The translations under genes and the position numbers were made by a program. Shown here piece by piece: positions 1 through 6,999 of a stretch of 11,494 bases of DNA. The stretch comes from Bacillota bacterium (GTDB lineage Bacteria; Bacillota; Clostridia; Lachnospirales; Lachnospiraceae). The stretch is taken from NCBI GenBank assembly GCA_017861355.1, contig JAGFXQ010000122.1, forward strand, positions 1 to 11,494. Reading direction: 5' to 3'. The first letter of the stretch is position 1. The number at the start of each line of letters is the position of its first letter. The notes beneath the pieces were generated by a model. It was not told where the DNA came from and did not search any database. It saw only the letters and a program-made list of their open reading frames with translations.

Positions 1-342
1 GCCACGAAGTGGTATATGATCCGCACAATATTACTTCCTTCCGCTATGCCAGGAATTATCACCGGTATCATTCTTTCCATCGGACGTATTGTAGGTGAAT
101 CTGCAGCACTATTATTCACCGCGGGCAGTGGCTATTTGTTACCGAAGCTTGGGCAGTACGGCGAAGGCCTCTTTGAGAAGGTAATTCAGCCGGGTGGTAC
201 CTTAACGATACAGTTGTTCTTAAGTATGGAAAAGGCGCAATACGATGAAGCATTCGGTATCGCATTAGTGCTGTTGGTGATTGTGTTTGGAATTAATATG
301 CTGACTAAGTATTTATCAAATAAATTCAATGTAAATAAGTAA
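1..342 (+). CDS. pstA: Phosphate ABC transporter permease PstA, 3' part (5' end outside window)
   Basis: This is the C-terminal 113 residues of the second integral-membrane subunit of the PstSCAB phosphate importer. The reading frame is open to the first base of the window, so the gene starts upstream and the Met at base 16 is internal. The first residues, ATKWYMIRTILLPSAMPGI, are the cytoplasmic EAA-type loop (G-x9-I-x-LP pattern) through which ABC permeases dock on their ATPase. The next stretch, GESAALLFTAG, is typical of PstA. Hydrophobic segments lie at about residues 16-40 and 84-102 of the visible part, separated by a more polar loop. The stop lies 37 bases before pstB, with no terminator between, which fits cotranscription. 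PstA and not PstC is inferred from the position directly before pstB and from the sequence style. Confidence 0.93.
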   Translation, partial: ATKWYMIRTILLPSAMPGIITGIILSIGRIVGESAALLFTAGSGYLLPKLGQYGEGLFEKVIQPGGTLTIQLFLSMEKAQYDEAFGIALVLLVIVFGINMLTKYLSNKFNVNK

Positions 343-379
343 TATCAGCCGTTGTAAGGATGGCAGAACGGAGACATAT

Positions 380-1138
380 ATGTTAAAAGATAAAATAAAT
401 ACGAAAAGTCTAAATCTATATTATGGAACGAACCATGCTCTGAAAAGTGTAGATATGAACATCAAAGAGAAAGCAATCACAGCATTTATCGGTCCTTCCG
501 GCTGTGGTAAATCAACCTTTCTTAAGACTCTGAATCGTATGAATGATTTAATTCCAGGTGTAAAGATAGATGGATTAGTAACTCTGGACGGTGAGAATAT
601 CTATGATCCAAGAGTGGATACAACCTTACTTCGTAAGAAGATAGGCATGGTGTTCCAGCAGCCAAATCCATTTCCGATGTCGATCTATGATAATGTAGCT
701 TATGGACCAAGAATCCATGGAATTAAGTCGAAAGCAAAGCTGGATCAGATTGTTGAGGAAAGCTTAATCGGTGCAGCACTTTTTGAAGAAGTTAAGGATC
801 GTCTGAAGAAATCAGCACTTGGCTTATCCGGTGGTCAGCAACAACGACTTTGTATCGCCAGAGCACTGGCGGTAGAGCCTGAGGTAATCCTGATGGATGA
901 GCCCACCTCCGCGCTGGATCCAATCTCAACGCTGAAGATTGAAGATCTGATGTCAGACCTGAAAGAAAAATATACCGTTGCCATCGTAACCCACAATATG
1001 CAACAGGCTGCCAGAATATCTGATTATACTGCATTCTTCTTGGTTGGCGAAGTGGTTGAATTTGCGACTACGGATACCTTATTCACCAGACCGGTGGACA
1101 AGAGAACAGAAGATTACATCACCGGTAGATTTGGTTGA
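380..1138 (+). CDS. pstB: Phosphate ABC transporter ATP-binding protein PstB
   Basis: PstB is the cytoplasmic ATPase that powers phosphate uptake through PstA/PstC. The 252-residue length is normal for the family. All ABC motifs are intact: Walker A GPSGCGKST (38-46), the PstB-typical Q-loop region VFQQPNPFPMSIYDNVAYG (91-109), signature LSGGQQQR (149-156), Walker B VILMDEP (169-175) with catalytic Glu174, and the switch His205 in THNMQQA. The C-terminus RTEDYITGRFG is the usual PstB ending. The ATG at 380 is preceded by GGAG at 370-373, six bases away. It follows pstA closely and is followed by a short gap that holds a strong promoter in front of phoU. Confidence 0.97.
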   Translation: MLKDKINTKSLNLYYGTNHALKSVDMNIKEKAITAFIGPSGCGKSTFLKTLNRMNDLIPGVKIDGLVTLDGENIYDPRVDTTLLRKKIGMVFQQPNPFPMSIYDNVAYGPRIHGIKSKAKLDQIVEESLIGAALFEEVKDRLKKSALGLSGGQQQRLCIARALAVEPEVILMDEPTSALDPISTLKIEDLMSDLKEKYTVAIVTHNMQQAARISDYTAFFLVGEVVEFATTDTLFTRPVDKRTEDYITGRFG

Positions 1139-1139
1139 T

Positions 1140-1176
1140 ACCATGATTTGACATGGTTTGTCAATTCCACTATAAT
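1140..1176 (+). promoter_or_regulatory. Perfect-consensus sigma-A promoter with nested dyads, in front of phoU
   Basis: TTGACA at 1148-1153 and TATAAT at 1171-1176 are separated by exactly 17 bases, so both hexamers and the spacing match the sigma-A consensus. Transcription would start near 1183, only about 17 bases before the phoU ATG, giving a minimal leader that begins at the ribosome binding site. Two overlapping inverted repeats sit here: ACCATG (1140-1145) with CATGGT (1152-1157), and TTGACA (1148-1153) with TGTCAA (1159-1164). The second uses the -35 hexamer as one arm. A repressor or activator could bind there, but no binding protein can be named from the sequence. Confidence 0.75.
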
Positions 1177-1199
1177 GATTATAAAAGGAGGAATACAAT

Positions 1200-1862
1200 A
1201 TGACCGCTCGACTTAGCTTTGAACATGAGCTTCAATTATTAAAGGAAAACCTGGTAGAGATGGGACGTCTGATTGAAGCAGCCATAGAGAAAACCTTAAC
1301 TGCATTTGAAACACAGAATGAAGTATTAGCGAATGAAATTATACAGGAAGACAGAAATGTAAATGATATAGAGAAAACAATTGAGGCAAGGTGCCTTTCC
1401 TTGATCCTGAAGCAGCAGCCCGTTGCCAGAGATCTTCGTATTGTAACCACAGCGCTGAAGGTGGTAACGGATATGGAGCGTATCGGAGATCATGCGGCAG
1501 ATATCGCAGAACTAATCATTCGCGAAAAGCGTGAACATGTCTACAGTCTTGTGAAGCACATTCCTGAGATGGGTAAGGTTTCAAAGGAAATGGTTCATGA
1601 TGCTGTTGCAGCATTTACAGCTGTGAATGTAGATGAAGCCAGAGAGATCATGAAGAGGGATGATGTGGTAGATGATCTTTTTGATAAAGTAAAGGAAGAA
1701 GTTGCAAACTTACTTCGTACTACGAATGAGCATGTAGATCAGTGTGTAGACATACTGATGATTGCTAAGTACTTTGAACGTATCGGTGACCATGCGGTTA
1801 ATATCTGTGAATGGACGGAATTCCATGAAACAGGTTCCGTAAATAATATAAGAATATTATAG
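1200..1862 (+). CDS. phoU: Phosphate signalling/transport regulator PhoU
   Basis: PhoU is a cytoplasmic helical protein that links the activity of the Pst importer to the PhoR kinase and dampens both when phosphate is plentiful. The 220 residues form two repeated three-helix units. Each carries the family's metal-binding signature: MERIGDHAADI (E93, D97) and FERIGDHAVNI (E193, D197). The ATG at 1200 has a strong AAAAGGAGG site at 1183-1191, eight bases upstream. The gene lies between pstB and the PhoB/PhoR pair, the standard order in Firmicutes. It has its own strong promoter just upstream and may also be reached by readthrough from pstB. Confidence 0.96.
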   Translation: MTARLSFEHELQLLKENLVEMGRLIEAAIEKTLTAFETQNEVLANEIIQEDRNVNDIEKTIEARCLSLILKQQPVARDLRIVTTALKVVTDMERIGDHAADIAELIIREKREHVYSLVKHIPEMGKVSKEMVHDAVAAFTAVNVDEAREIMKRDDVVDDLFDKVKEEVANLLRTTNEHVDQCVDILMIAKYFERIGDHAVNICEWTEFHETGSVNNIRIL

Positions 1863-1944
1863 AATTCAGTACATGCAATATTATTAAGTTGCAGGTCTAT
1901 GCTGACACAGTGCTCATAGAGGTATTAGCATAATGGAGGTAAGT

Positions 1945-2631
1945 ATGGAACGAATCTATGTAATCGAAGACGAAGAGAATATCCGGGAACTTCTTAAAAT
2001 TGCACTGGAAGGCTTTGGCTATTCAATTAAAGCTTATGAAGCAGCAGAACCGGCGCTCCTTGATATGAAGGATGATCACCCGGATCTGGCTATATTTGAT
2101 CTAATGCTTCCCGGAATGGACGGGTTATCTGCAATACGCATCTTGAGACAAGATGCACAGTTAAAAAATACGCCGGTGATCTGCCTTACCGCGAAGGATA
2201 AAGAGCTTGATAAGGTAATGGGACTGGATGTAGGCGCGGATGATTATATCACGAAACCTTTTGGTGTTCTGGAGCTTGCAGCGAGAATCCGCTCGCTTCT
2301 TCGCAGATCAAAGAATGAAGATGTCAGTGACATAATTTCCATTGATACACTTAAGATTAATCCACAGACACGGGAAGTGACTAACAATGGTATTCCCGTG
2401 GAGTTGACCTATAAGGAATATGAATTATTATTGTATTTGATTGAGCATGATGTCAGAGTTGTAAGCAGAGATGAGTTATTGAATCAGATCTGGGGATATG
2501 AATATGACGGAGAATCCAGAACCTTGGATATCCATATCCGTACTTTAAGACAGAAGCTGGGTTCCATAGGCATGGAACATATTAAGACGGTACGAAGCGT
2601 GGGCTACCGATTCTCAAAAGGGGTAGAGTAA
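1945..2631 (+). CDS. phoB: PhoB/PhoP-type DNA-binding response regulator (OmpR family)
   Basis: This is a two-domain transcription factor, phosphorylated by the adjacent kinase and expected to control phosphate-starvation genes. The receiver domain (about 1-118) has the acidic pair E8/D9, phospho-acceptor D52 in FDLMLPGMDG, the switch T82 and invariant K104 in YITKPFG. A winged-helix DNA-binding domain follows (about 130-226), with the recognition-helix region SRTLDIHIRTLRQKL and the terminal hairpin TVRSVGYRF. I place the start at 1945, because GGAGG (1935-1939) lies five bases before it. An in-frame ATG at 1933 would add four residues (MEVS) but has a weaker site and itself overlaps the GGAGG. 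The 82-base gap after phoU shows no convincing promoter, only a short dyad (TCTATG 1896-1901 / CATAGA 1915-1920). The assignment to phosphate control rests on context. Confidence 0.92.
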   Translation: MERIYVIEDEENIRELLKIALEGFGYSIKAYEAAEPALLDMKDDHPDLAIFDLMLPGMDGLSAIRILRQDAQLKNTPVICLTAKDKELDKVMGLDVGADDYITKPFGVLELAARIRSLLRRSKNEDVSDIISIDTLKINPQTREVTNNGIPVELTYKEYELLLYLIEHDVRVVSRDELLNQIWGYEYDGESRTLDIHIRTLRQKLGSIGMEHIKTVRSVGYRFSKGVE

Positions 2632-2655
2632 GCTTTCGTATTTAATGGAGGGTAT

Positions 2656-4089
2656 GTGAAAAGAGCGATATTCCAAAGATTTATATGGACTATCTCACTG
2701 GCGCTTATATTAAGCGGCATTATTTTTAGTGCGGCTATTAGTAAGATTATACTGGATCGAACTGAAAAAAACATGCTTTATACCGTAAGAATAGCGGATC
2801 ATGGTCTGGATTATGACGGAGACTTAAAAGCTCAGGTAGATGCTTTAAAGAAGGTTAACGGTAATGAAAAAGACAGATTTACGATTATTGATCTGAAGGG
2901 TAAGGTTATCGCGGATAGTGATGTCAAGGATAATACCACAATGGCAAATCATAGTGGTCGTGAGGAAATTAAAGAAGCAATATCACAGGGTATAGGTTAT
3001 GCTACTCGAAAATCTGAGACATTGAGTATGTCCATGCTCTATGTTGCCAGTATCTCTGAGAATGGTGCTTACATTATACGTATGGCGGTTCCTTTCTCCG
3101 GGGTGGAACAATATGCAGGAGTGTTAATTCCCGCAATTTTGATAAGCATCAGTATTGCTTTGGTTTTCTCTATCTTTATCGCAGATCGTTTTGCAAGTTC
3201 TGTAACAAAGCCTTTGAATGAAATTGCAGAAGAATTGAATAAGCTATCACAGCACAATCCGGAATTTCACTTTAAGCATTATGAATATACTGAGATGAAT
3301 GTAATTGCAGACACGACAATGAAAATGTCGCAGGCAGTGAAGGAATCTATGGAGCGGATTGAGTTTGAGCGTATGGTTCGTCAAGAGTTCTTCTCTAATG
3401 TCTCTCATGAACTTAAAACACCTTTAACGAGTGTCCGCGGCTACCTGGAGCTGATCGAGAATAATATGGTTGCCGATGAGAATATGAAGAAAGATTTTCT
3501 GGCTAGGATTAAGAAAGAAACCATCAATATGACAAGCTTAATCAATGATATCCTGATGATCTCACGACTAGAAACCAAAGAAGCCGAGGTTATTCTGTCC
3601 GATGTTCGTCTGGCACCCTTGGTAAAGGATGTCTGCGCTTCTCTTGAACCGCTTGCCAAGGAGTATAATGTCCGCATCGATACAAATTGCCGGCCACTGA
3701 TGATGCATGCAAATACACAGCAACTGAGGGAACTATTTAATAACCTGATTATTAACGCAATTAAATATAATAAACCGAACGGTAAAGTCGGTGTCACGGT
3801 GTCTGCGGAGCAGGACGAGATTGTTATCATTGTCGAAGATACCGGTGTGGGTATTCCGGAGGATGCTAGGCAACGAATCTTTGAGAGATTTTACCGCGTA
3901 GATAAAGGCCGCAGCAAAAAAGTCGGAGGAACCGGCCTTGGATTATCCATTGTAAAGCATATTGTTAATTACTATGGAGGATCCATCGAGGTACATAGTA
4001 AGGTACAGGAAGGTACAAGATTTACGGTTCGACTACCAAAGCATTCGCCAAATCTCATTGAGAAACCGGTAGCTGAGTACGAACAATAG
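2656..4089 (+). CDS. phoR: PhoR-type sensor histidine kinase
   Basis: This membrane kinase is the partner of the upstream response regulator. Its 477 residues read as transmembrane helix 1 (about 10-30), an extracytoplasmic sensor region (about 35-152, with a PAS-like FTIIDLKGKVIADS stretch), transmembrane helix 2 (about 153-176), a HAMP-like linker (177-230), a HisKA domain with phospho-accepting H251 in FFSNVSHELKTPLTSVRGY, and a HATPase domain. The ATPase has an N box around N363/N367, G1 DTGVGIP (395-401), RIFERFYRVD, and G2 GGTGLGL (424-430). All catalytic boxes are intact. The start is GTG at 2656, with GGAGGG (2647-2652) three bases before it; an overlapping ATG at 2654 is followed at once by TGA in another frame. 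It is 24 bases after phoB and surely in the same operon. Confidence 0.93.
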   Translation: MKRAIFQRFIWTISLALILSGIIFSAAISKIILDRTEKNMLYTVRIADHGLDYDGDLKAQVDALKKVNGNEKDRFTIIDLKGKVIADSDVKDNTTMANHSGREEIKEAISQGIGYATRKSETLSMSMLYVASISENGAYIIRMAVPFSGVEQYAGVLIPAILISISIALVFSIFIADRFASSVTKPLNEIAEELNKLSQHNPEFHFKHYEYTEMNVIADTTMKMSQAVKESMERIEFERMVRQEFFSNVSHELKTPLTSVRGYLELIENNMVADENMKKDFLARIKKETINMTSLINDILMISRLETKEAEVILSDVRLAPLVKDVCASLEPLAKEYNVRIDTNCRPLMMHANTQQLRELFNNLIINAIKYNKPNGKVGVTVSAEQDEIVIIVEDTGVGIPEDARQRIFERFYRVDKGRSKKVGGTGLGLSIVKHIVNYYGGSIEVHSKVQEGTRFTVRLPKHSPNLIEKPVAEYEQ

Positions 4090-4117
4090 GTTTCAATAAC
4101 TAAAATAGAATTATTTC

Positions 4118-4147
4118 CGGACTCGATCAAACTCGAGTCCGTTTTTT
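4118..4147 (+). terminator. Rho-independent terminator of the pst-pho operon
   Basis: A perfect 9-bp stem, CGGACTCGA (4118-4126) with TCGAGTCCG (4133-4141), encloses a six-base loop and runs straight into six T (4142-4147). It lies 28 bases after the phoR stop and separates the phosphate genes from the next gene. Confidence 0.93.
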
Positions 4148-4178
4148 ACATAATAAAACTTTAGACCTAGAAGTAAAC

Positions 4179-4206
4179 TTTTTATTTAAAGATGTCGATA
4201 TATAAT
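4179..4206 (+). promoter_or_regulatory. Possible promoter for the 4274 gene
   Basis: TATAAT at 4201-4206 is a perfect -10 box in AT-rich DNA. The best -35 candidate is TTTTTA (4179-4184), 16 bases upstream, which is a poor match. Because a strong terminator precedes this point, some promoter must lie between 4148 and 4273; this is the best site I see. Confidence 0.35.
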
Positions 4207-4273
4207 AAAATGCGATAATCAATGATAATAAAAGAGAGATCGCGGACTATGCGAAGATAGGGGCAGTTAAAGA

Positions 4274-5458
4274 ATGAAGAAAAGATTAAATATAGTATTT
4301 TTTGGCCTATGCTTTCTGGGAGCGATCATTGCAGAAGCATATTTTGTACAAGCAGGAGCAGGAAATCTGTTTAGTATCATCGCCATAGGCGTGGTAACAC
4401 TCATCACCGGCTATTTATTAATGGACTCCATTCGGAGCAAATTAACGGAAAGCGGGAGGGAGATCAAGAATTATCTGGATCAGATGTATCGTGAAGATAC
4501 GGAGCGCTTTACAGAAAGCATAACCGAAGTTATGAATCTGCAGAAGGCAACCTATACAGCTACAAAGAAGAACACGGCTACATTGTCAGAACAATTTGAT
4601 GAACTTTTGAATAGGGTAGAGGTTCTGGAAAACAATAATACCAAATCTCTGCAGAGGTTGTTAGAATTACAGAAGAAGGCATTAGAAGGACAAAAGAATG
4701 CTCTTAATCTTGAGATAAACTATAATAAAGAGAATACAAAGCTTCTGGTGAAAGCGATGAAGCAAGCCGGTAATCAGGAGGAGATCAAAGGACTTCTGAA
4801 TAAAATATTAGAACAAAATGAAAAAGGTACAGAAATACTGCAAAATGAGCTTCAGAACATTAGTATTACCATTCAGGGTCCATTAACCAACAATCTGTAT
4901 TCTGAACAGGAATGGGAACTTGGTTCGGGGGCTAAGGTAGAGAATCTGACGGAATCGGGTTGGAATGTCGATGCCGAGGTAGAAGTGAACGATAGTAATA
5001 ATTCTTGGAATAGTGATTTAGATGAGTCGATAGAGAAAGATCCTATGGAGATAGAATGGGATACAGTTAACGAGGAGCAGACATCCACTGGAGAGCAGAA
5101 ATACACAGAGGATCAGACATTCATAGAAGATAACATCATGGAGGAAGTAGCTGCTGATGTTACGGATTGGAATTCAGATATTGATCTGGAACTGAACAAC
5201 TTGATTCAGGGATGGGATCTGAACTCGACAACTGAAATAACCCCAGAATCCAGTGCAACTCAAGAAGAGGAGCAGGAACCCGAGGTTATAGAAGATAAAT
5301 TAGGTGAAGCAGTTGAAGCTATAGAAGCAGTTGAAGCGGTAGAACCTATCGAGGTTATGGAAGAGAGCAAGTCGGAAATTAAGCCACTCTATGCTGATCC
5401 GAATAAGGCATTATCTGCAGATGAAATCGCCGCTTTATTTGCTTCCTTTGGTCAGTAA
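4274..5458 (+). CDS. Unknown two-helix membrane protein with coiled coil, acidic region and FliM/FliN-like C-terminal peptide
   Basis: I do not recognise this 394-residue protein as a named family. Two hydrophobic segments (about 6-26 and 31-50) form a hairpin, so the rest should be cytoplasmic. Residues about 55-200 are charged, low in proline and look coiled-coil forming. Residues 210-370 are very acidic and probably disordered, with recurring tryptophan motifs (EWEL, GWNVD, SWNSDLD, EWDTV, DWNSDIDLEL, GWDLN) and an alanine-glutamate run (EAVEAIEAVEAVEPIEV). The protein ends ALSADEIAALFASFGQ (379-394), which resembles the LSQDEIDALL N-terminal peptide of FliM/FliN-type flagellar switch proteins. 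The start at 4274 is firm because an in-frame stop (TAA 4268-4270) lies just upstream; its ribosome site (GGGG 4260-4263) is weak. The stop abuts the stop of the converging dacF. A scaffold role is only a guess. Confidence 0.85.
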   Translation: MKKRLNIVFFGLCFLGAIIAEAYFVQAGAGNLFSIIAIGVVTLITGYLLMDSIRSKLTESGREIKNYLDQMYREDTERFTESITEVMNLQKATYTATKKNTATLSEQFDELLNRVEVLENNNTKSLQRLLELQKKALEGQKNALNLEINYNKENTKLLVKAMKQAGNQEEIKGLLNKILEQNEKGTEILQNELQNISITIQGPLTNNLYSEQEWELGSGAKVENLTESGWNVDAEVEVNDSNNSWNSDLDESIEKDPMEIEWDTVNEEQTSTGEQKYTEDQTFIEDNIMEEVAADVTDWNSDIDLELNNLIQGWDLNSTTEITPESSATQEEEQEPEVIEDKLGEAVEAIEAVEAVEPIEVMEESKSEIKPLYADPNKALSADEIAALFASFGQ

Positions 5459-6871
5459 CTACAGATTCAAGAAATCATCGTCCTTATATGATTTACGTTT
5501 TGCACGTTTTTTATTATATGCATTTCTACGCTTTAAACGTGGAGCTTCAATTAATACAAAATACAAAATAATAATTAAGACAAATAATCCTATAATACTG
5601 CCCAGAATTACCGGACGAAGATTCTTATCCGCTTTCGTCTCGGAAGATGCTACCGGAGCAGAAGTAGGATTATTTTTATCCGTATTTGTCTGTATCAGCT
5701 GAAGAGACTCAGTATTATCATAGAGTATATCTGCTCCTCCGACGTACTTTCCATTATAGGTATAGGATATCTTGCCAACGACGGTATTGTTCTGAGGTGT
5801 CGTAGTCTGATCGGAGGCAGGATAGAAGGTAACTTCTTTCTTGGCATCCTCAAAGGAAGCGCTATTTGGTAGGATCAGATAACCCTTATCACTGGTAATG
5901 ATGGGAGTAGAGGCCTCACTAAGCAGTGGGTTATAGCGGGTAAACATCGGAGATTCAGCAAGCGCCTGGGAGGATTCCAGATCAACAATCGGGTAGATCG
6001 AGAAATTATCAAAAGCATAATCGAACAATTTCTGCGTATCAGTATATTGATGTGCAGTAGAGTCATCTTTCATGATGACACAGATCAATTCCAAATCGCC
6101 TCGTTTAGCAACCGATACTAAGGTAAACTTAGAATTACTGGTATAACCTGTCTTACCGCCAATGCAATCAGAATAGTGATATTCCTGATCGAGTACAAAT
6201 TTATGATGATTTCTGAGATATCTGGTCTCGGACTGTATATTCGTCGGTGGAATCGTATAGGTTCTGGATGAGAAGATCTTTCGGAAGGTCTCGTTTTTCA
6301 TTGCCTCTCTCGTAATTAAAGCCATATCATAACAGGAGGTATAATGATTCTCATCATGTAATCCATGCGGATTAACAAAATTCGTATTAAGGCACCCCAG
6401 ACTCTTCGCACGTTCTGTCATCATCTTAGCAAAAGCATCAGCACTTCCTGCCACATGCTCAGCTACAGCGTAGGAGACTTCATTTGCAGATTCAAGAAGG
6501 ATGGCATACAGACATTGCTGCATGGTAAGCTGCTCTCCAACATCAATACCGATACGGCTACTGTCCAAATCAACATCGAAGACTGCTTTCTTCGAAAAGG
6601 TTACCACTTCACCCATATTAGAATTCTCAATTGCAAGTAAAGCAGTCATAATCTTAGTGATACTGGCAGGGTAATGCACATCGTTGATGTTCTTCTCATA
6701 GAGAATCAAACCGGTTGAGGCTTCCATGACGATAGCAGATTCCGCGGAAACACTTGGTCCATCCGGCCAGGAATCGCCTTCTGAGGTGGTTGCGGTCGCT
6801 GTTGCGGCGGGAAAAATGGATGTTAAGAATATAAATATGATGCTTAAGAAAGCAATAAATCGTCGTTTCAT
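5459..6871 (-). CDS. dacF: D-alanyl-D-alanine carboxypeptidase, DacF/PBP5 type
   Basis: This penicillin-binding enzyme removes the terminal D-Ala from peptidoglycan stem peptides outside the membrane. The 470 residues begin with a signal peptide (MKRRFIAFLSIIFIFLTSIF, probable cleavage after the ATATA region). The peptidase domain has all three active-site motifs: SITK (70-73, nucleophile S70), SAN (128-130) and KTG (240-242). A PBP5_C-like beta domain follows at about 290-390, then a polar linker, a strongly hydrophobic helix (about 419-440) and a basic tail (RLKRRNAYNKKRAKRKS). That end is a true membrane span, unlike the amphipathic helix of classical PBP5. I start at 6871, where AGGAGG lies four bases upstream and the signal peptide begins; a longer frame to 6982 has neither. 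The symbol dacF is by similarity of type; paralogues such as DacB are possible. Confidence 0.93.
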   Translation of the reverse strand: MKRRFIAFLSIIFIFLTSIFPAATATATTSEGDSWPDGPSVSAESAIVMEASTGLILYEKNINDVHYPASITKIMTALLAIENSNMGEVVTFSKKAVFDVDLDSSRIGIDVGEQLTMQQCLYAILLESANEVSYAVAEHVAGSADAFAKMMTERAKSLGCLNTNFVNPHGLHDENHYTSCYDMALITREAMKNETFRKIFSSRTYTIPPTNIQSETRYLRNHHKFVLDQEYHYSDCIGGKTGYTSNSKFTLVSVAKRGDLELICVIMKDDSTAHQYTDTQKLFDYAFDNFSIYPIVDLESSQALAESPMFTRYNPLLSEASTPIITSDKGYLILPNSASFEDAKKEVTFYPASDQTTTPQNNTVVGKISYTYNGKYVGGADILYDNTESLQLIQTNTDKNNPTSAPVASSETKADKNLRPVILGSIIGLFVLIIILYFVLIEAPRLKRRNAYNKKRAKRKSYKDDDFLNL

Positions 6872-6941
6872 AAAACCTCCTGGTAGATCAAAAACATAAT
6901 ACCGGTAATTTGCGCTAGTGCATACCGTTGCAATCCATACA

Positions 6942-6971
6942 ATTGTACTATAAGAGCCATTCAATTGTAAA
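6942..6971 (-). promoter_or_regulatory. Probable dacF promoter with twin CAATTGTA boxes
   Basis: Read on the minus strand, TTTACA (6971-6966) and TACAAT (6947-6942) are 18 bases apart, giving a leader of roughly 64 bases to the dacF ATG. On the plus strand the motif CAATTGTA occurs at 6940-6947 and 6962-6969, 22 bases apart. The first is part of the perfect palindrome TACAATTGTA (6938-6947). One copy covers the -10 and the other the -35, which would suit a dimeric repressor. No terminator is visible between the upstream flavoprotein gene and dacF, so readthrough may also supply dacF. Confidence 0.5.
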
Positions 6972-6999
6972 CATAAAAACAAGCAAATAAATGTGAAAT

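Noticed and set aside
1..379. Pho box or PhoB binding site
   Set aside because: The operon promoter is upstream of the window, and no repeated Pho-box-like motif is visible within it.
1933..1944. Earlier ATG for the response regulator
   Set aside because: The GGAGG at 1935-1939 serves the ATG at 1945, and receiver domains normally begin right at MxxIYVIEDE; four extra residues add nothing.
3441..3830. Long minus-strand ORF inside phoR
   Set aside because: It lies opposite intact HisKA/ATPase coding sequence and is a shadow frame.
5495..5525. Terminator at the convergent junction
   Set aside because: ACGT-TTTTGC-ACGT before TTTTTT at about 5497-5516 has only a 4-bp stem and lies inside the dacF coding region; too weak to call.
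5391..5702. Plus-strand ORF across the convergent junction
   Set aside because: It is the complement of the dacF C-terminus and the out-of-frame end of the upstream gene, with no ribosome site.
6872..6982. 37-codon upstream extension of dacF in the same frame
   Set aside because: It would bury the signal peptide, has no ribosome site, and covers the probable promoter; the ATG at 6871 has AGGAGG in front.
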